A DNA stretch of 15,535 nucleotides from an uncultured Cellvibrio sp. (GTDB taxonomy: Bacteria; Pseudomonadota; Gammaproteobacteria; Pseudomonadales; Cellvibrionaceae), in NCBI GenBank assembly GCA_946886255.1, contig CAMPIG010000063.1, positions 1-15,535 of the forward strand, in the 5' to 3' direction. The number at the start of each line of letters is the position of its first letter. Positions within the stretch are counted from its first letter, which is position 1. Under the pieces are notes generated by a model. That model had not been told where the DNA came from. It did not search any database and was given only the letters and a program-made list of their open reading frames with translations. Both the position numbers and the translations under genes were made by a program. Below are positions 1 through 7,779 of this stretch, in pieces.

Positions 1-324
1 CGCTAACGCCTGCAAATACAGGCTTTTCCCTTCGGCGGTACGCCCCTGCTTCAGACGCCAGCGAGCGAGCGTTATCAATTGCGCGGGGGAATCCTTGTCA
101 ATAAGGTTGGCCAACCACTCATCGCCATCGGTTTGCGGTGCATGGGTAGCGAGCTCACGAATTTGCTCATCGTCAAGGGAATGCGCCAGCGCCTGTAGGT
201 AAATCCCGGCTCCTGCAAGATCGTTTTTCCTGACCAATGTTTGCAGAAGAATAAAAGCCAGTTCTTTGGAGGGCGCCGCTTGATAGGCCTTTTTAAGGTT
301 GTCGAGAGCACTTTCATCAAACAT
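1..324 (-). CDS. TPR-like helical-repeat protein, N-terminal part (gene runs off the left edge)
   Basis: This frame is open from an ATG at 324 to the window edge, giving the first 108 residues. The protein begins MFDESALDNLKKAYQAAPSK and is made of paired amphipathic helices. The last helices (RWRLKQGRTAEGKSLYLQAL) have the small/large residue spacing of a tetratricopeptide repeat. A Shine-Dalgarno-like AAGGA lies about 10 nt before the ATG, which supports this start. The gene is divergent from the rhomboid gene, with about 210 bp between them. A helical-repeat N-terminus of this kind can precede an AAA+ ATPase or another catalytic domain, but nothing beyond the helices is visible here, so no function is assigned. 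The reading frame is well supported; the family is not. Confidence 0.7.
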   Translation of the reverse strand, partial: MFDESALDNLKKAYQAAPSKELAFILLQTLVRKNDLAGAGIYLQALAHSLDDEQIRELATHAPQTDGDEWLANLIDKDSPAQLITLARWRLKQGRTAEGKSLYLQALA

Positions 325-382
325 GAAGCTTGTCCTTATTCCATAAATGCACAAAAATTAAAAAAGCTTACTGAGTTAACGC

Positions 383-395
383 GTATGCAGCATAC
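383..395. promoter_or_regulatory. 13-bp perfect dyad in a divergent intergenic region
   Basis: GTATGC-A-GCATAC is a perfect inverted repeat between the two divergent genes. It could be an operator for either gene. It is too short to rule out chance, and no regulator family is recognised. Confidence 0.25.
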
Positions 396-468
396 CCGAA
401 ACGATCTGCATAATAGCAGTATTAATAGCCATGCCAGTAGCCGCTCGCTAGCCACACTAAAAAATTGC

Positions 469-497
469 TTGAAAAAACGTGCAACGCTAGCGATAGT
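469..497 (+). promoter_or_regulatory. Predicted sigma-70 promoter for the rhomboid gene
   Basis: A TTGAAA -35 box (469-474), a 17-nt spacer and a GATAGT -10 box (492-497) lie about 40 nt before the ATG at 537. The match is 5/6 for the -35 and 4/6 for the -10, with ideal spacing. Confidence 0.45.
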
Positions 498-536
498 TAG
501 CCTCCTTTACGCCTATCGCAGTGGATCGCGCACGCT

Positions 537-1976
537 ATGCTGATTATCCCCATCGAAAATAAACCGGAATGGTCCAAACCGCCGGTTATTACTATCGCCC
601 TTATCCTGCTGAACCTGCTGATCTTTTTGTTATACCAGGGCAACGACAATGCTATCGCCCAGGAAGCAGCGCGCATTTACCAACAACATCAATTGCTTGA
701 GCTGGAACGGGAGCATTTTCTCGATTACAGCAGAACCGCCTACCCCGAATTACAGGATGAGCTGGCAGAACTGGAGAGCGCTGCCGAGCGCGACGCTTAC
801 ATCATGCAAGGAGTTTTCTTTGATCGTGGCTTTGATCATTACCTGCGCGAAGGCTGGCGAGATTTTCGCATCACCATACCGGAAGACCATCCGGAATGGC
901 CGGAACACCGGCAGGCATTTGAAGAGCAGCGCAACCGGCTGAGCAGCATTGAAGGTGGCATGACACCGGCAGAAGCCAAACCGTTTACCTTCATCACCAG
1001 CCAATTTTTACACGGCGGCTGGGACCACTTGTTCGGCAATATGGTGTTCTTATTTTTATTCGGTTTTACCTTGGAAACCGTATTGCGCCCCCATGTGTAC
1101 CTGGGTATGTATCTCGCCTCCGGATTAGCGGCTAATGTTTTACACCTGGCTTTTAATCACGAGGCTTATGTACCCGTGGTCGGCGCCTCCGGGGCGATCT
1201 CCGGACTCATGGGTATGTACCTCGCGCTCTATCGCCTGCGCAAGATTCGTTTCTTCTATACGGTATTTGTTTACTTCGGCGAGTTTCGCGCGCCAGCGTT
1301 ATTTATTCTGCCGCTGTGGTTAGCCAAAGAATTGTACGGGCACTTTTTTACCGAAACGAATATTGCTTATTGGGCGCATATCGGTGGTTTGTTGGCGGGG
1401 GCTGGTATGATGTTATTGGCCCGCAAAACCCAGCAGGCATTTTCTGAAGTGCAGGAAGAAAAAATTCAGGATGATGTCAACGAACAAAAGTTAAAACGTA
1501 TCCAGCAAGCCATGACCTCACTGGATTTTCCGAAAGCAAAGATACTGGCACGACAAGCCTGCGAACAACAACCCCTCGACCCACGCCCTTGGCGGCTACG
1601 TTACGACCTGGCCAAAAGCCAACCGCAAAGTAAGGAATTTCATGAAACAGTATTTGCGGTATTAAAACAATTTGTTGCCAAAGAAACGCCTTATGCCACC
1701 TGGAAAACCGGTATTGAGGAAATCCTGCAACAATACCGCCAGCTCCATCCGCAAGGCCCGGCGCTAACTGGCAATATTTCTCTGGCGCTGGCTTATAAAT
1801 ACTGGCAGGCCAACGCCATCAAACCCGCCGAAACTTTTTTGTTGCGCGCACAACAACAAGGCGTAAACAACCCGACACTGACCAAGTTGCTCACGCAAAT
1901 GGCCCACTATTACCAACAAAACCAACAACTGGAAAAAGCCAAAACCTTTACAGAACTCAGCCGTAGGTCGGATTAG
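537..1976 (+). CDS. Rhomboid family intramembrane serine protease with C-terminal TPR tail
   Basis: This inner-membrane protease would cleave substrate transmembrane segments within the lipid bilayer. The 479-residue protein opens with a short cytoplasmic lead and a first TM helix (about 16-34). A charged insert of about 120 residues follows, then the rhomboid core: H159-GGWDH-LFGN168 (H164 and N168 match the oxyanion-hole pair), the catalytic serine in GASGAISG (S218), and the catalytic histidine in WAHIGG (H281). All key residues are present, so it should be active. From about residue 310 the chain is soluble and helical with TPR-like repeats, probably for partner binding. The start follows a predicted promoter, but its ribosome binding site is weak. 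The last four residues (RRSD) and the stop codon are encoded by the REP-like repeat that begins at 1963. The family call is firm; the substrate is unknown. Confidence 0.92.
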   Translation: MLIIPIENKPEWSKPPVITIALILLNLLIFLLYQGNDNAIAQEAARIYQQHQLLELEREHFLDYSRTAYPELQDELAELESAAERDAYIMQGVFFDRGFDHYLREGWRDFRITIPEDHPEWPEHRQAFEEQRNRLSSIEGGMTPAEAKPFTFITSQFLHGGWDHLFGNMVFLFLFGFTLETVLRPHVYLGMYLASGLAANVLHLAFNHEAYVPVVGASGAISGLMGMYLALYRLRKIRFFYTVFVYFGEFRAPALFILPLWLAKELYGHFFTETNIAYWAHIGGLLAGAGMMLLARKTQQAFSEVQEEKIQDDVNEQKLKRIQQAMTSLDFPKAKILARQACEQQPLDPRPWRLRYDLAKSQPQSKEFHETVFAVLKQFVAKETPYATWKTGIEEILQQYRQLHPQGPALTGNISLALAYKYWQANAIKPAETFLLRAQQQGVNNPTLTKLLTQMAHYYQQNQQLEKAKTFTELSRRSD

Positions 1977-2045
1977 CGCCAGCGTAATCCGACATGCGTC
2001 GATGAGATAATTTTGTCGGATTACGCTGGCGCTAATCCGACCTAC
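1963..2045. repeat. REP-like inverted repeat pair, probable bidirectional terminator (copy 1)
   Basis: Two 32-nt arms (1963-1994 and 2014-2045) are perfect reverse complements across a 19-nt spacer. Each arm starts GTAGGTCGGATTAGCG and is itself a hairpin, with a 9-bp stem GTCGGATTA/TAATCCGAC. The pair lies between two convergent genes, as paired REP elements often do, and would fold in RNA from either strand. The left arm overlaps the end of the rhomboid gene. A second copy of the same family is at 4961-5077. No target-site duplication or transposase is seen. Confidence 0.85.
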
Positions 2046-2067
2046 TAAATTACATCTCTCACCAAAA

Positions 2068-3492
2068 CTAACCTGGCAACGCCGTCTTATCAATTGATTC
2101 AAGCATCTGCAAAAGCTGCGCTTTCTGCGCAGCGTGGGGATATTTCTTCAACAAAAATTCCACCAGGGCTTTTGCCTTGGCATCATCGTTTAAATACTCG
2201 TGAAAAATCTTCGCCACAATTAAATAGGCTGCGGGTAAATGCGGGTCTTCGCCCTTGGTTTTGTGCAGATTATGAAACAAACGCACCACCGCACGGTGCT
2301 TACCTTGTTGCTGCAGCAAGCGCGCCAGATCCAATCCCAGCCTTGTATTGTCTAACTGAAAGCCCGGCACACGGGTTTGTACATCCAGCACTATCGACAC
2401 AGCCTTGCTTAACATATTTTTCCGCTGTGTCAGTTCGATAAAAAATTGAGCGTGATTGGTTAATGCATTATCGTCGTCCAGCAGCATCAATAGTTTGTGA
2501 TAGCTCTGGTGCAGCTCGATATCATCGCGCACCACATCCAGCGCCTTACGCAAACTAGTACGCGCACGAATGTAGTCGCCCTCCTTAATCAACACCGCAA
2601 CTTCGCCCAAGGCTTTAGCTTTTTCAAATTCATCGGTTTCCATCGGCTCTTCATCCACCGCCGATTCAAAGCCCAATTCATGTTGGTACTCAAATAATAC
2701 GTAGCCCAACATGGTGTACAGCACAAAGGTGAAGTAAACACTGATTGCCACCAACAGCGGCATCAGCAAAATATCCGGCAAGCTGCCGCTCAGCAATTCA
2801 AAACCGTAATAAGGACCGGCAGAAATAATTTGCACGCAGAACCATAACAACAAATACGGCCAGCCCACGGCGGCCATCAATGACAACTGCGCGAGGGGAT
2901 TCAATGCGCGCCCAACCGATTTTTCCACCGCCAATAACATGGTACTCGCGGGCATTGCCAAGGTGATAAAACCACCCACCAGAATTCCCACTAGCTCGCC
3001 GACCTGATACGCCAGACCGACGATGACACCCATCAAAAACAGCACGGCAATCTGTTTTAAAAACAGGTGATCCTGATCGCTGCTCAACACCTCTCCCAAA
3101 CCCGGCGGCGTGGTAGCACCGCTGCCGCGCTGTTCGATGATGGCAAAACTGTATTTGATCATCACCGCCAACCCGAAGAGCACCAGGAACAACGTAAATA
3201 ATCCGCCCCCGAGTAACAGGCTGCCCAACGCCAGGCCGACAATCACAATCAAGCTATTAAGATGCAGCGGATAATGAAAAAAGTGCGGCAACATTTGCCA
3301 GAAAGGCTTGGCGCCGGTGGCACTGCCGAGATAACGCAGTTCGGTATTACACAGGATGCAGCGTGGACCTTTTCGCCCCCAATGCGCGCTGTGACCAGCG
3401 GGAATACAGCGCTCGCTGTATTGCGCATGGCAGTGGTTGCACAGCCAACTCGCGGGTAGGTCGGGAAAATAGTTACAGTACAGCTTTGCCAT
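2068..3492 (-). CDS. Zinc-finger, multi-TM, TPR membrane protein of unknown function
   Basis: The 474-residue protein has three parts. Residues 1-50 carry a B-box-like set of metal ligands: C6, C18-x2-C21, C29, H34, H37 and C45-x2-C48. From about residue 75 to 280 there are several hydrophobic segments, including a pair around 80-115, a pair around 145-185 and further ones at 195-275, indicating a polytopic inner-membrane domain. From about residue 290 the chain is soluble and helical with TPR-like pairs. The start is well supported, with AAGGAG 6 nt before the ATG. The gene converges on the rhomboid gene across a REP-like pair. Both proteins are membrane proteins with soluble TPR tails, which may or may not be meaningful. 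I do not recognise a characterised homologue; the metal-binding N-terminus could sense or scaffold. Confidence 0.85.
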   Translation of the reverse strand: MAKLYCNYFPDLPASWLCNHCHAQYSERCIPAGHSAHWGRKGPRCILCNTELRYLGSATGAKPFWQMLPHFFHYPLHLNSLIVIVGLALGSLLLGGGLFTLFLVLFGLAVMIKYSFAIIEQRGSGATTPPGLGEVLSSDQDHLFLKQIAVLFLMGVIVGLAYQVGELVGILVGGFITLAMPASTMLLAVEKSVGRALNPLAQLSLMAAVGWPYLLLWFCVQIISAGPYYGFELLSGSLPDILLMPLLVAISVYFTFVLYTMLGYVLFEYQHELGFESAVDEEPMETDEFEKAKALGEVAVLIKEGDYIRARTSLRKALDVVRDDIELHQSYHKLLMLLDDDNALTNHAQFFIELTQRKNMLSKAVSIVLDVQTRVPGFQLDNTRLGLDLARLLQQQGKHRAVVRLFHNLHKTKGEDPHLPAAYLIVAKIFHEYLNDDAKAKALVEFLLKKYPHAAQKAQLLQMLESIDKTALPG

Positions 3493-3757
3493 GAGGGCTC
3501 CTTGCTAGATGAAGGCAGGTCGAGAGATGGCTCATTCTGCCCCAATGATTGGTGCGACACCAGCACAGCCACTCCAAGCCTGCATCTGCCGTCTTTGGCT
3601 GCTACACTGCAAAGGTCGTCTTAAAAGGCGACCGAGAGAGCTGGAGCCTGCCCCAAACACGCTCCTGTAATAAACCGCTATAACAAGCTGCCATAACATC
3701 AACCATCGGTCGGGCATCGCACCACCGAGGCGGCAAAAAAACCAAAGGTACACATCC

Positions 3758-4942
3758 ATGAAAAAACTCCCGTTGTTACTGGCCGGGCTGCTTAGCCTTG
3801 CCGGTGTTTACGCTTGCACATCACCATCCACTCCCGAAGCCGCCAAAGGTCAGCTCGACATGAGCGAATACCGCGCGCGCTCCGCACATTGGAAGAAAGT
3901 GGATGATAATTTTATGCAGGCCGAGTTGGCCACGCAGGGATTGAAAGAACCCAAAAAACCGGCTTACACCAAAGAATTCGGTTTTGATCCGAAGCAATCA
4001 ATGGAATGGTTCAAGACGGCCGAAGGCCAACGTATTGCCGACATTCTGGTGTCCTTCCAGACACCGTCCGGCGGCTGGTCCAAGCGTACCGATATGAGCC
4101 AGCAACCACGCCAGCCCGGCGAAGCCTTTGGGGTTGAGGAGCATTACATTCCCACCTTCGATAACGCGGCCACCAGCACACAATTGGATCTATTGGCCAA
4201 GGCTTACACCGCCACTGATAAACCCAGGTATGCGGATGCGTTTTATAAAGGCATCAACTTGATATTGGATGCGCAATACCCCAACGGCGGCTGGCCGCAA
4301 AATTATCCGCTGGTGGGTAGCTATCACGACCACATCACCTATAACGATGCCCTGATGCGCGACATTATGGTGTTATTGGACAATGTGAATAAGGGAGAAG
4401 GCGCCTTCGCATTTGTGTCATCTGACGTAAAAGCAAAAACATCGACGGCGCTCGACAAGGCCATTGATTGTGTATTGAAAACACAGGTGCGCCAGGGTGA
4501 AAAACTGAGCATCTGGGGCGCACAACATGATGCGGTAACGTTAGCACCGGCCCCGGCTCGCGCTTACGAAATGGCTGCACTGGCTACAGCTGAAAGCGTC
4601 GCCATGCTGGAATTTTTAATGGGTATTGAAAACCCCTCGGCAGAATTGGTTAACGCCATTCACTCCGCTGCGGCCTGGTATGAAGCGAACAAAATGATTG
4701 GCTACACCTGGAAGCGCGGAGACAAAGCACTGACCGCAGATGCCAACGCCGACCCTATGTGGTCACGCTTTGTCGATCTGGAATCCAATCGTCCGGTCTT
4801 TGGTGATCGCGACGGTTCTGTGTATTACGAGATCGGGCAAGTATCGCAAGAACGTCTCGACGGCTACGCCTGGTTCAGCACCGCACCCAACAAGGTATTA
4901 AAAAAATACGCGAAGTGGTCTAAAAAATATCCCCGCCAATAA
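3758..4942 (+). CDS. pelA: Pectate lyase, polysaccharide lyase family 10 (PelA-type), probable lipoprotein
   Basis: This enzyme should cleave polygalacturonate by beta-elimination, with calcium as in other PL10 lyases, as part of pectin breakdown at the cell surface. The first 20 residues are a signal peptide ending in VYAC, so Cys20 is a likely lipidation site; the tyrosine before the alanine is a little unusual for a lipobox. Family motifs follow in order: SGGWSKR near 105-112, PNGGWPQ (175-181), YHDHITYND (189-197), WGAQHD (253-258), PARAYE (266-271, with R268 in the position of the conserved arginine) and the late DGYAWF segment. At 394 residues it is essentially the bare catalytic domain, with no carbohydrate-binding module. 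An AAAGG ribosome binding site precedes the ATG. Transcription is divergent from the zinc-finger gene, and the 3' end faces a REP-like pair. Confidence 0.93.
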   Translation: MKKLPLLLAGLLSLAGVYACTSPSTPEAAKGQLDMSEYRARSAHWKKVDDNFMQAELATQGLKEPKKPAYTKEFGFDPKQSMEWFKTAEGQRIADILVSFQTPSGGWSKRTDMSQQPRQPGEAFGVEEHYIPTFDNAATSTQLDLLAKAYTATDKPRYADAFYKGINLILDAQYPNGGWPQNYPLVGSYHDHITYNDALMRDIMVLLDNVNKGEGAFAFVSSDVKAKTSTALDKAIDCVLKTQVRQGEKLSIWGAQHDAVTLAPAPARAYEMAALATAESVAMLEFLMGIENPSAELVNAIHSAAAWYEANKMIGYTWKRGDKALTADANADPMWSRFVDLESNRPVFGDRDGSVYYEIGQVSQERLDGYAWFSTAPNKVLKKYAKWSKKYPRQ

Positions 4943-4960
4943 ATGTAAATCGAGATTCAA

Positions 4961-5077
4961 CCGTAGGTCGGATTAGCCGTAGGGCGTAATCCGACAATGC
5001 ATTCACAAGTACGGAAAATTTTCGCACAGAAAGAGCGTGGGTGTCGGATTACGCCTTACGGCTAATCCGACCTACGG
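4961..5077. repeat. REP-like inverted repeat pair, probable bidirectional terminator (copy 2)
   Basis: The two 36-nt arms (4961-4996 and 5042-5077) are reverse complements with a single mismatch, across a 45-nt spacer. Each arm starts CCGTAGGTCGGATTAG and shares its stem with copy 1 (1963-2045), but the loop sequence and spacer differ. It again lies between convergent genes, here the pectate lyase and the oxidoreductase. The right arm supplies the TAG stop codon of the oxidoreductase gene. Confidence 0.85.
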
Positions 5078-6076
5078 GTTGGAATTGCGGATGGTTTGAG
5101 CGGTGTCATTGGCGTAAATTTGCAGGATTAATTCCGTGGTTAAGCGGGCGGATTCTGCACTGGCCAGCGGTTCACTGCCGGTGCGCACAGCTGTTTCAAA
5201 ATCCTGAAGAATAATTTCGTGGGCAGTTGTATCGGTAACGGCAGCGCTGGTTGCACCATCGTGCGCGTAACGGAATTTTGTATCGGCGGGGTTATTCATA
5301 CCGGCGATATCCCAAAACGTAATGTGATCATCAGTCAGGGTAAAACTGCCTTTCTCACTATGCACTTCCAGGCGAGCGGCAAAGCCAGGCCGTGCGGCGG
5401 TAGACGCAACGATAGTCCCGATCATGCCATTACTGTGTTGCAAGATCGCCGCACCGTGATCTTCCGCTTCCATCTCGTGTGCAAAGCGCCCGAGCATGCT
5501 GGTTACCTTCACCGGAAAACCAAAAAACCAGGTGTAGATATCAATGTTATGACACGCCTGCTGCATAAACGGACCACCACCATCTATTGCCCAGGTACCG
5601 CGATAGCCACCACTATCGTAATAAGCCTGGTCGCGAAAGAACTTCGCAGATAAATCAGCAGCAAAAATTTTTCCAAATGTATGTTGATCAAGCAGTTTTT
5701 TAATCGTTTGATTATCCGGGCTGGTACGCCGCTGGTAACACACCGCCAACACCACTCCTGCAGATGCGCACGCCGCCATCATGTCTTCCATGGCTTCACG
5801 GGAAATATCCAGGGGTTTTTCCGTCAACACATGTTTGCTCAACGCCGCCGCCTGCAATGCGCCTTCGTGATGCAAACCATTGGGCGTAGCAAGAATCACC
5901 GCATCAAATTCCTGATTCACTTCTGCCAGACTTTTCCACACCGGTAGCGCAGGTGCAGTGCGTAAGGGTTGTCCGGAACGGGAGACAGCGCCAATCAACT
6001 TGCTCTCGGATAATTTTTGCAACGCCGCCACATAGGTATTGCTGATATTACCCGTGCCCACAATGATGTATCGCAT
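5072..6076 (-). CDS. Gfo/Idh/MocA family NAD(P)-dependent oxidoreductase
   Basis: The protein has 334 residues, the usual length for this family of sugar and cyclitol dehydrogenases. The N-terminal Rossmann fold starts MRYIIVGTGNIS with the dinucleotide-binding G7-x-G9-N-I. TPNGLHHEG (64-72) follows, then EKPLDIS (86-92) with the conserved lysine K87. The C-terminal part has GGGPFMQQACHNIDIYTWFFG-type residues around 166-186, including H176 and D179 at the usual substrate and proton-transfer positions. GGAGG lies 8 nt before the ATG. It is the second gene of an operon, 14 nt after the DUF4440-type gene. The substrate cannot be read from sequence; a sugar acid would fit the pectate lyase next door, but that is only proximity. 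Its stop codon is contributed by the REP-like arm. Confidence 0.9.
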   Translation of the reverse strand: MRYIIVGTGNISNTYVAALQKLSESKLIGAVSRSGQPLRTAPALPVWKSLAEVNQEFDAVILATPNGLHHEGALQAAALSKHVLTEKPLDISREAMEDMMAACASAGVVLAVCYQRRTSPDNQTIKKLLDQHTFGKIFAADLSAKFFRDQAYYDSGGYRGTWAIDGGGPFMQQACHNIDIYTWFFGFPVKVTSMLGRFAHEMEAEDHGAAILQHSNGMIGTIVASTAARPGFAARLEVHSEKGSFTLTDDHITFWDIAGMNNPADTKFRYAHDGATSAAVTDTTAHEIILQDFETAVRTGSEPLASAESARLTTELILQIYANDTAQTIRNSNP

Positions 6077-6090
6077 GAGCTTGCCTCCGC

Positions 6091-6558
6091 TTAATCAAAT
6101 TTACCTTCTGCCTCACTGCTCCACACTTTCATAGTCTGGACCGACAATAGTTTGCATTGTTTTTTTACGGCAACATATGTGCGCATAAAACGATAACGGG
6201 AGGTGCGGAAAGTTTTGCCATCAGGATTGTATTTATCAACAGAACTCAGGCCGCTTAATACAACCGTATCGGCCAAACCATGCAAAGTAATATCGTGACT
6301 ATTGCGCGCTTTGGCAATTTCTTTCTCGGCTTTCAAACGCTTGAGCAGGCCGGATTTATTTTCAATATCCGCCTCCAGGTTGTGAACCCACACAAACTCA
6401 TCAGCCAGTAATTTATTCAGGAATTTCACATCGCCCAGGCGCAACGCTTCTTCGTATTGCGCATCCAGGGCTTTCAAGCGAGACGGCTCCAGGCACTCGG
6501 CAGCCATGAGATTTACAGAGGAAAAACAGCACAGCAGAACACACAGACGTAACAACAT
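6091..6558 (-). CDS. Exported DUF4440 / NTF2-like (SnoaL-fold) protein
   Basis: I start this gene at the ATG at 6558 (155 residues) rather than the in-frame GTG at 6573, because GGAGAGTGAGGG directly before the ATG makes a good ribosome binding site. The first 20 residues are a signal peptide, with cleavage likely after MAA. The mature part has the pattern of an NTF2-like cone fold: a first helix ending in GDVKFLNKLLADEFVWVH, then a strand-rich half with RTSRYRFMRTYVAV. Members of the DUF4440 group bind small hydrophobic ligands or act as small periplasmic enzymes, and no catalytic residues are clear here. It is the first gene of an operon with the oxidoreductase, so the two may act on related metabolites, though one would be exported and the other cytoplasmic. 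Confidence 0.75.
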   Translation of the reverse strand: MLLRLCVLLCCFSSVNLMAAECLEPSRLKALDAQYEEALRLGDVKFLNKLLADEFVWVHNLEADIENKSGLLKRLKAEKEIAKARNSHDITLHGLADTVVLSGLSSVDKYNPDGKTFRTSRYRFMRTYVAVKKQCKLLSVQTMKVWSSEAEGKFD

Positions 6559-6687
6559 ACCCTCACTCTCCACATGATCCGCACCCGTGTCTTTTGATAA
6601 ACCAGTATGCGGTTATTTTTGATGTGGCGTGATTATAAGCCGAAAAGAGAAAAGCACGAAGTGAAGAGTTGTAAGAACAAGCGGAGC

Positions 6688-6716
6688 GGCTATAACCGGA
6701 AACATCAGTTATAGCC
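6688..6716 (-). terminator. Hairpin after the cytochrome b gene
   Basis: A perfect 9-bp stem, GGCTATAAC/GTTATAGCC, with an 11-nt loop begins 5 nt beyond the stop codon of the minus-strand cytochrome gene. No clear U-tract follows, so termination efficiency is uncertain. Confidence 0.45.
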
Positions 6717-6721
6717 AGCGA

Positions 6722-7252
6722 CTAATCCAGTTTACGGCGCTTACCGGTCACCATGGACAAGGGCAAGTTCTCTTTCAAGCGGTAACTTTCAAACAAGGCC
6801 GCGAATACATGCACAATCACCAGGGCAAGCAAACTGTTAGCGATCCACCCATGCAGATCCTCAAGCCAGTCTTCACCCCAGAAATAATCAATCTCCTGCA
6901 TCATATAACCGGTGATTCCCAGGCTCAGGATACACAACATCATGATGACCATCACCAGCCCACCCAATGGCGAATGCCCCATGCGATGATAAGCTTCGCC
7001 GCGCACCAATGCGCGAATATGGGTGGAAAGACGCGCGGGCGTCGGAAAAAAATCCGCCCAACGCGCCGCGCCGCGACCGAAAAAGCCCCAGACAAATCGC
7101 ACCACCAACCAGGCGACCGCCGCATAACCCAACCACTGATGCCAATCATCCCCTTCTTCATTGAAGAAATAATTGGCAAAAAAAATAAACACCAATGACC
7201 AGTGAAACAGACGGACCAACGGGTCCCAGAGTTTTTCGGTTGCTGCGTTCAT
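6722..7252 (-). CDS. Cytochrome b561-type di-haem membrane protein
   Basis: The protein has 176 residues, four hydrophobic helices and the layout of prokaryotic cytochrome b561 and Ni/Fe-hydrogenase-type b subunits. Likely haem ligands are H17 (LFHW), H38 (DWHQWLG), H134 (DLHGW) and H148 (IVHVF). GHSPLGG (92-98), typical before the third helix, is present. It should move electrons from the quinone pool or a periplasmic donor within the inner membrane. Its ATG overlaps the stop codon of the upstream PepSY gene (TGATG), so the two are translationally coupled. This pairing of a small PepSY protein with a b561 cytochrome is a common arrangement, but the partner acceptor is not known. Confidence 0.9.
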   Translation of the reverse strand: MNAATEKLWDPLVRLFHWSLVFIFFANYFFNEEGDDWHQWLGYAAVAWLVVRFVWGFFGRGAARWADFFPTPARLSTHIRALVRGEAYHRMGHSPLGGLVMVIMMLCILSLGITGYMMQEIDYFWGEDWLEDLHGWIANSLLALVIVHVFAALFESYRLKENLPLSMVTGKRRKLD

Positions 7253-7518
7253 CAGTCTTCGATTTCCTCTTTAACCACGGCACCCGTTACCGGATTGTAG
7301 TAAATCTCAACTTTTTGCTTGTCCTTGTTCCAACCGTAAATCTCATAGCAGTTGCCCGATGTAACCTTGAACTTCTTGATCTCGTAACCCTGCGCCTTGA
7401 GATTCTCCTGGAATTGATCCTTATCCTGCCACTCCGCCTTATCGGCAGTCGTACATTCAGGACCAGCAAACGCCATAGGACTCAGGGCGACCAAAGCAGT
7501 TAACAGCATCTTACGCAT
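7252..7518 (-). CDS. Exported PepSY-domain protein
   Basis: This is an 88-residue exported protein. I start it at the ATG at 7518 because GGAGGT lies 6 nt upstream; the in-frame ATG four codons earlier overlaps that ribosome binding site. A signal peptide covers MRKMLLTALVALSPMAFA. The mature 70 residues are a single PepSY unit: a helix (DQFQENLKAQGYEIKKFKV), then strands with CYEIYGWNKDKQKVEIYYNP and the terminal TGAVVKEE. The two cysteines of the mature protein (26-CT and the GNCYEIYG cysteine) could form a disulfide. PepSY domains typically act as periplasmic inhibitors or ligand-binding modules. The gene is translationally coupled to the cytochrome b561 that follows, so it is probably that cytochrome's periplasmic partner. 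Confidence 0.88.
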   Translation of the reverse strand: MRKMLLTALVALSPMAFAGPECTTADKAEWQDKDQFQENLKAQGYEIKKFKVTSGNCYEIYGWNKDKQKVEIYYNPVTGAVVKEEIED

Positions 7519-7564
7519 ACAAACCTCCATTAAAAATTGATACGTTATTAGTGACCGAGGAGTG

Positions 7565-7593
7565 ATTAAAAATTAATCGCGAGGAATATACAA
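7565..7593 (-). promoter_or_regulatory. Predicted promoter with overlapping dyad for the PepSY-cytochrome operon
   Basis: On the minus strand, TTGTAT (7593-7588), a 17-nt spacer and TTTAAT (7570-7565) form a plausible sigma-70 promoter. A perfect dyad, GATTAA-AAA-TTAATC (7564-7578), overlaps the -10 box, where a repressor or response regulator could bind. The AT-rich dyad could also be chance. Confidence 0.4.
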
Positions 7594-7700
7594 GGTGGGT
7601 AGGGTTAAGAAAATTAAATGGTGCGCATTTTAATGATTCTTGCACATTCAATGTTGTTCGTCTTTTTACTGATAATAAGTCATTCCATTGATACCAAGGG

Positions 7701-7729
7701 CTGACAAGATTTAGTCATCTGGGTATAGT
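7701..7729 (+). promoter_or_regulatory. Predicted sigma-70 promoter for the GNAT gene
   Basis: CTGACA (7701-7706), exactly 17 nt, then TATAGT (7724-7729): 5/6 matches in each box with optimal spacing. The predicted start of transcription is near 7736, about 45 nt before the ATG at 7780. Confidence 0.6.
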
Positions 7730-7779
7730 CAACCGCCATACTTGCCTGCAACCCCTAAATTTCCTCAAGAGAAAGACAA

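Noticed and set aside
241..543. Open frame of 100 codons on the plus strand
   Set aside because: It overlaps the minus-strand TPR-like gene and the promoter of the rhomboid gene, and its composition is not protein-like.
1963..2045. A miniature transposon (MITE) with terminal inverted repeats
   Set aside because: No target-site duplication flanks it, and each arm is itself a hairpin, which fits REP elements better. The same holds for 4961-5077.
3614..3633. Hairpin GGTCGTC-TTAAAA-GGCGACC as a regulatory RNA element before the pectate lyase gene
   Set aside because: It is a short 7-bp stem with a G-T pair, far from the start codon, with no match to a known riboswitch or terminator.
5219..5653. 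Open frame of 144 codons on the plus strand
   Set aside because: It is antisense to the oxidoreductase gene, whose family motifs are clear.
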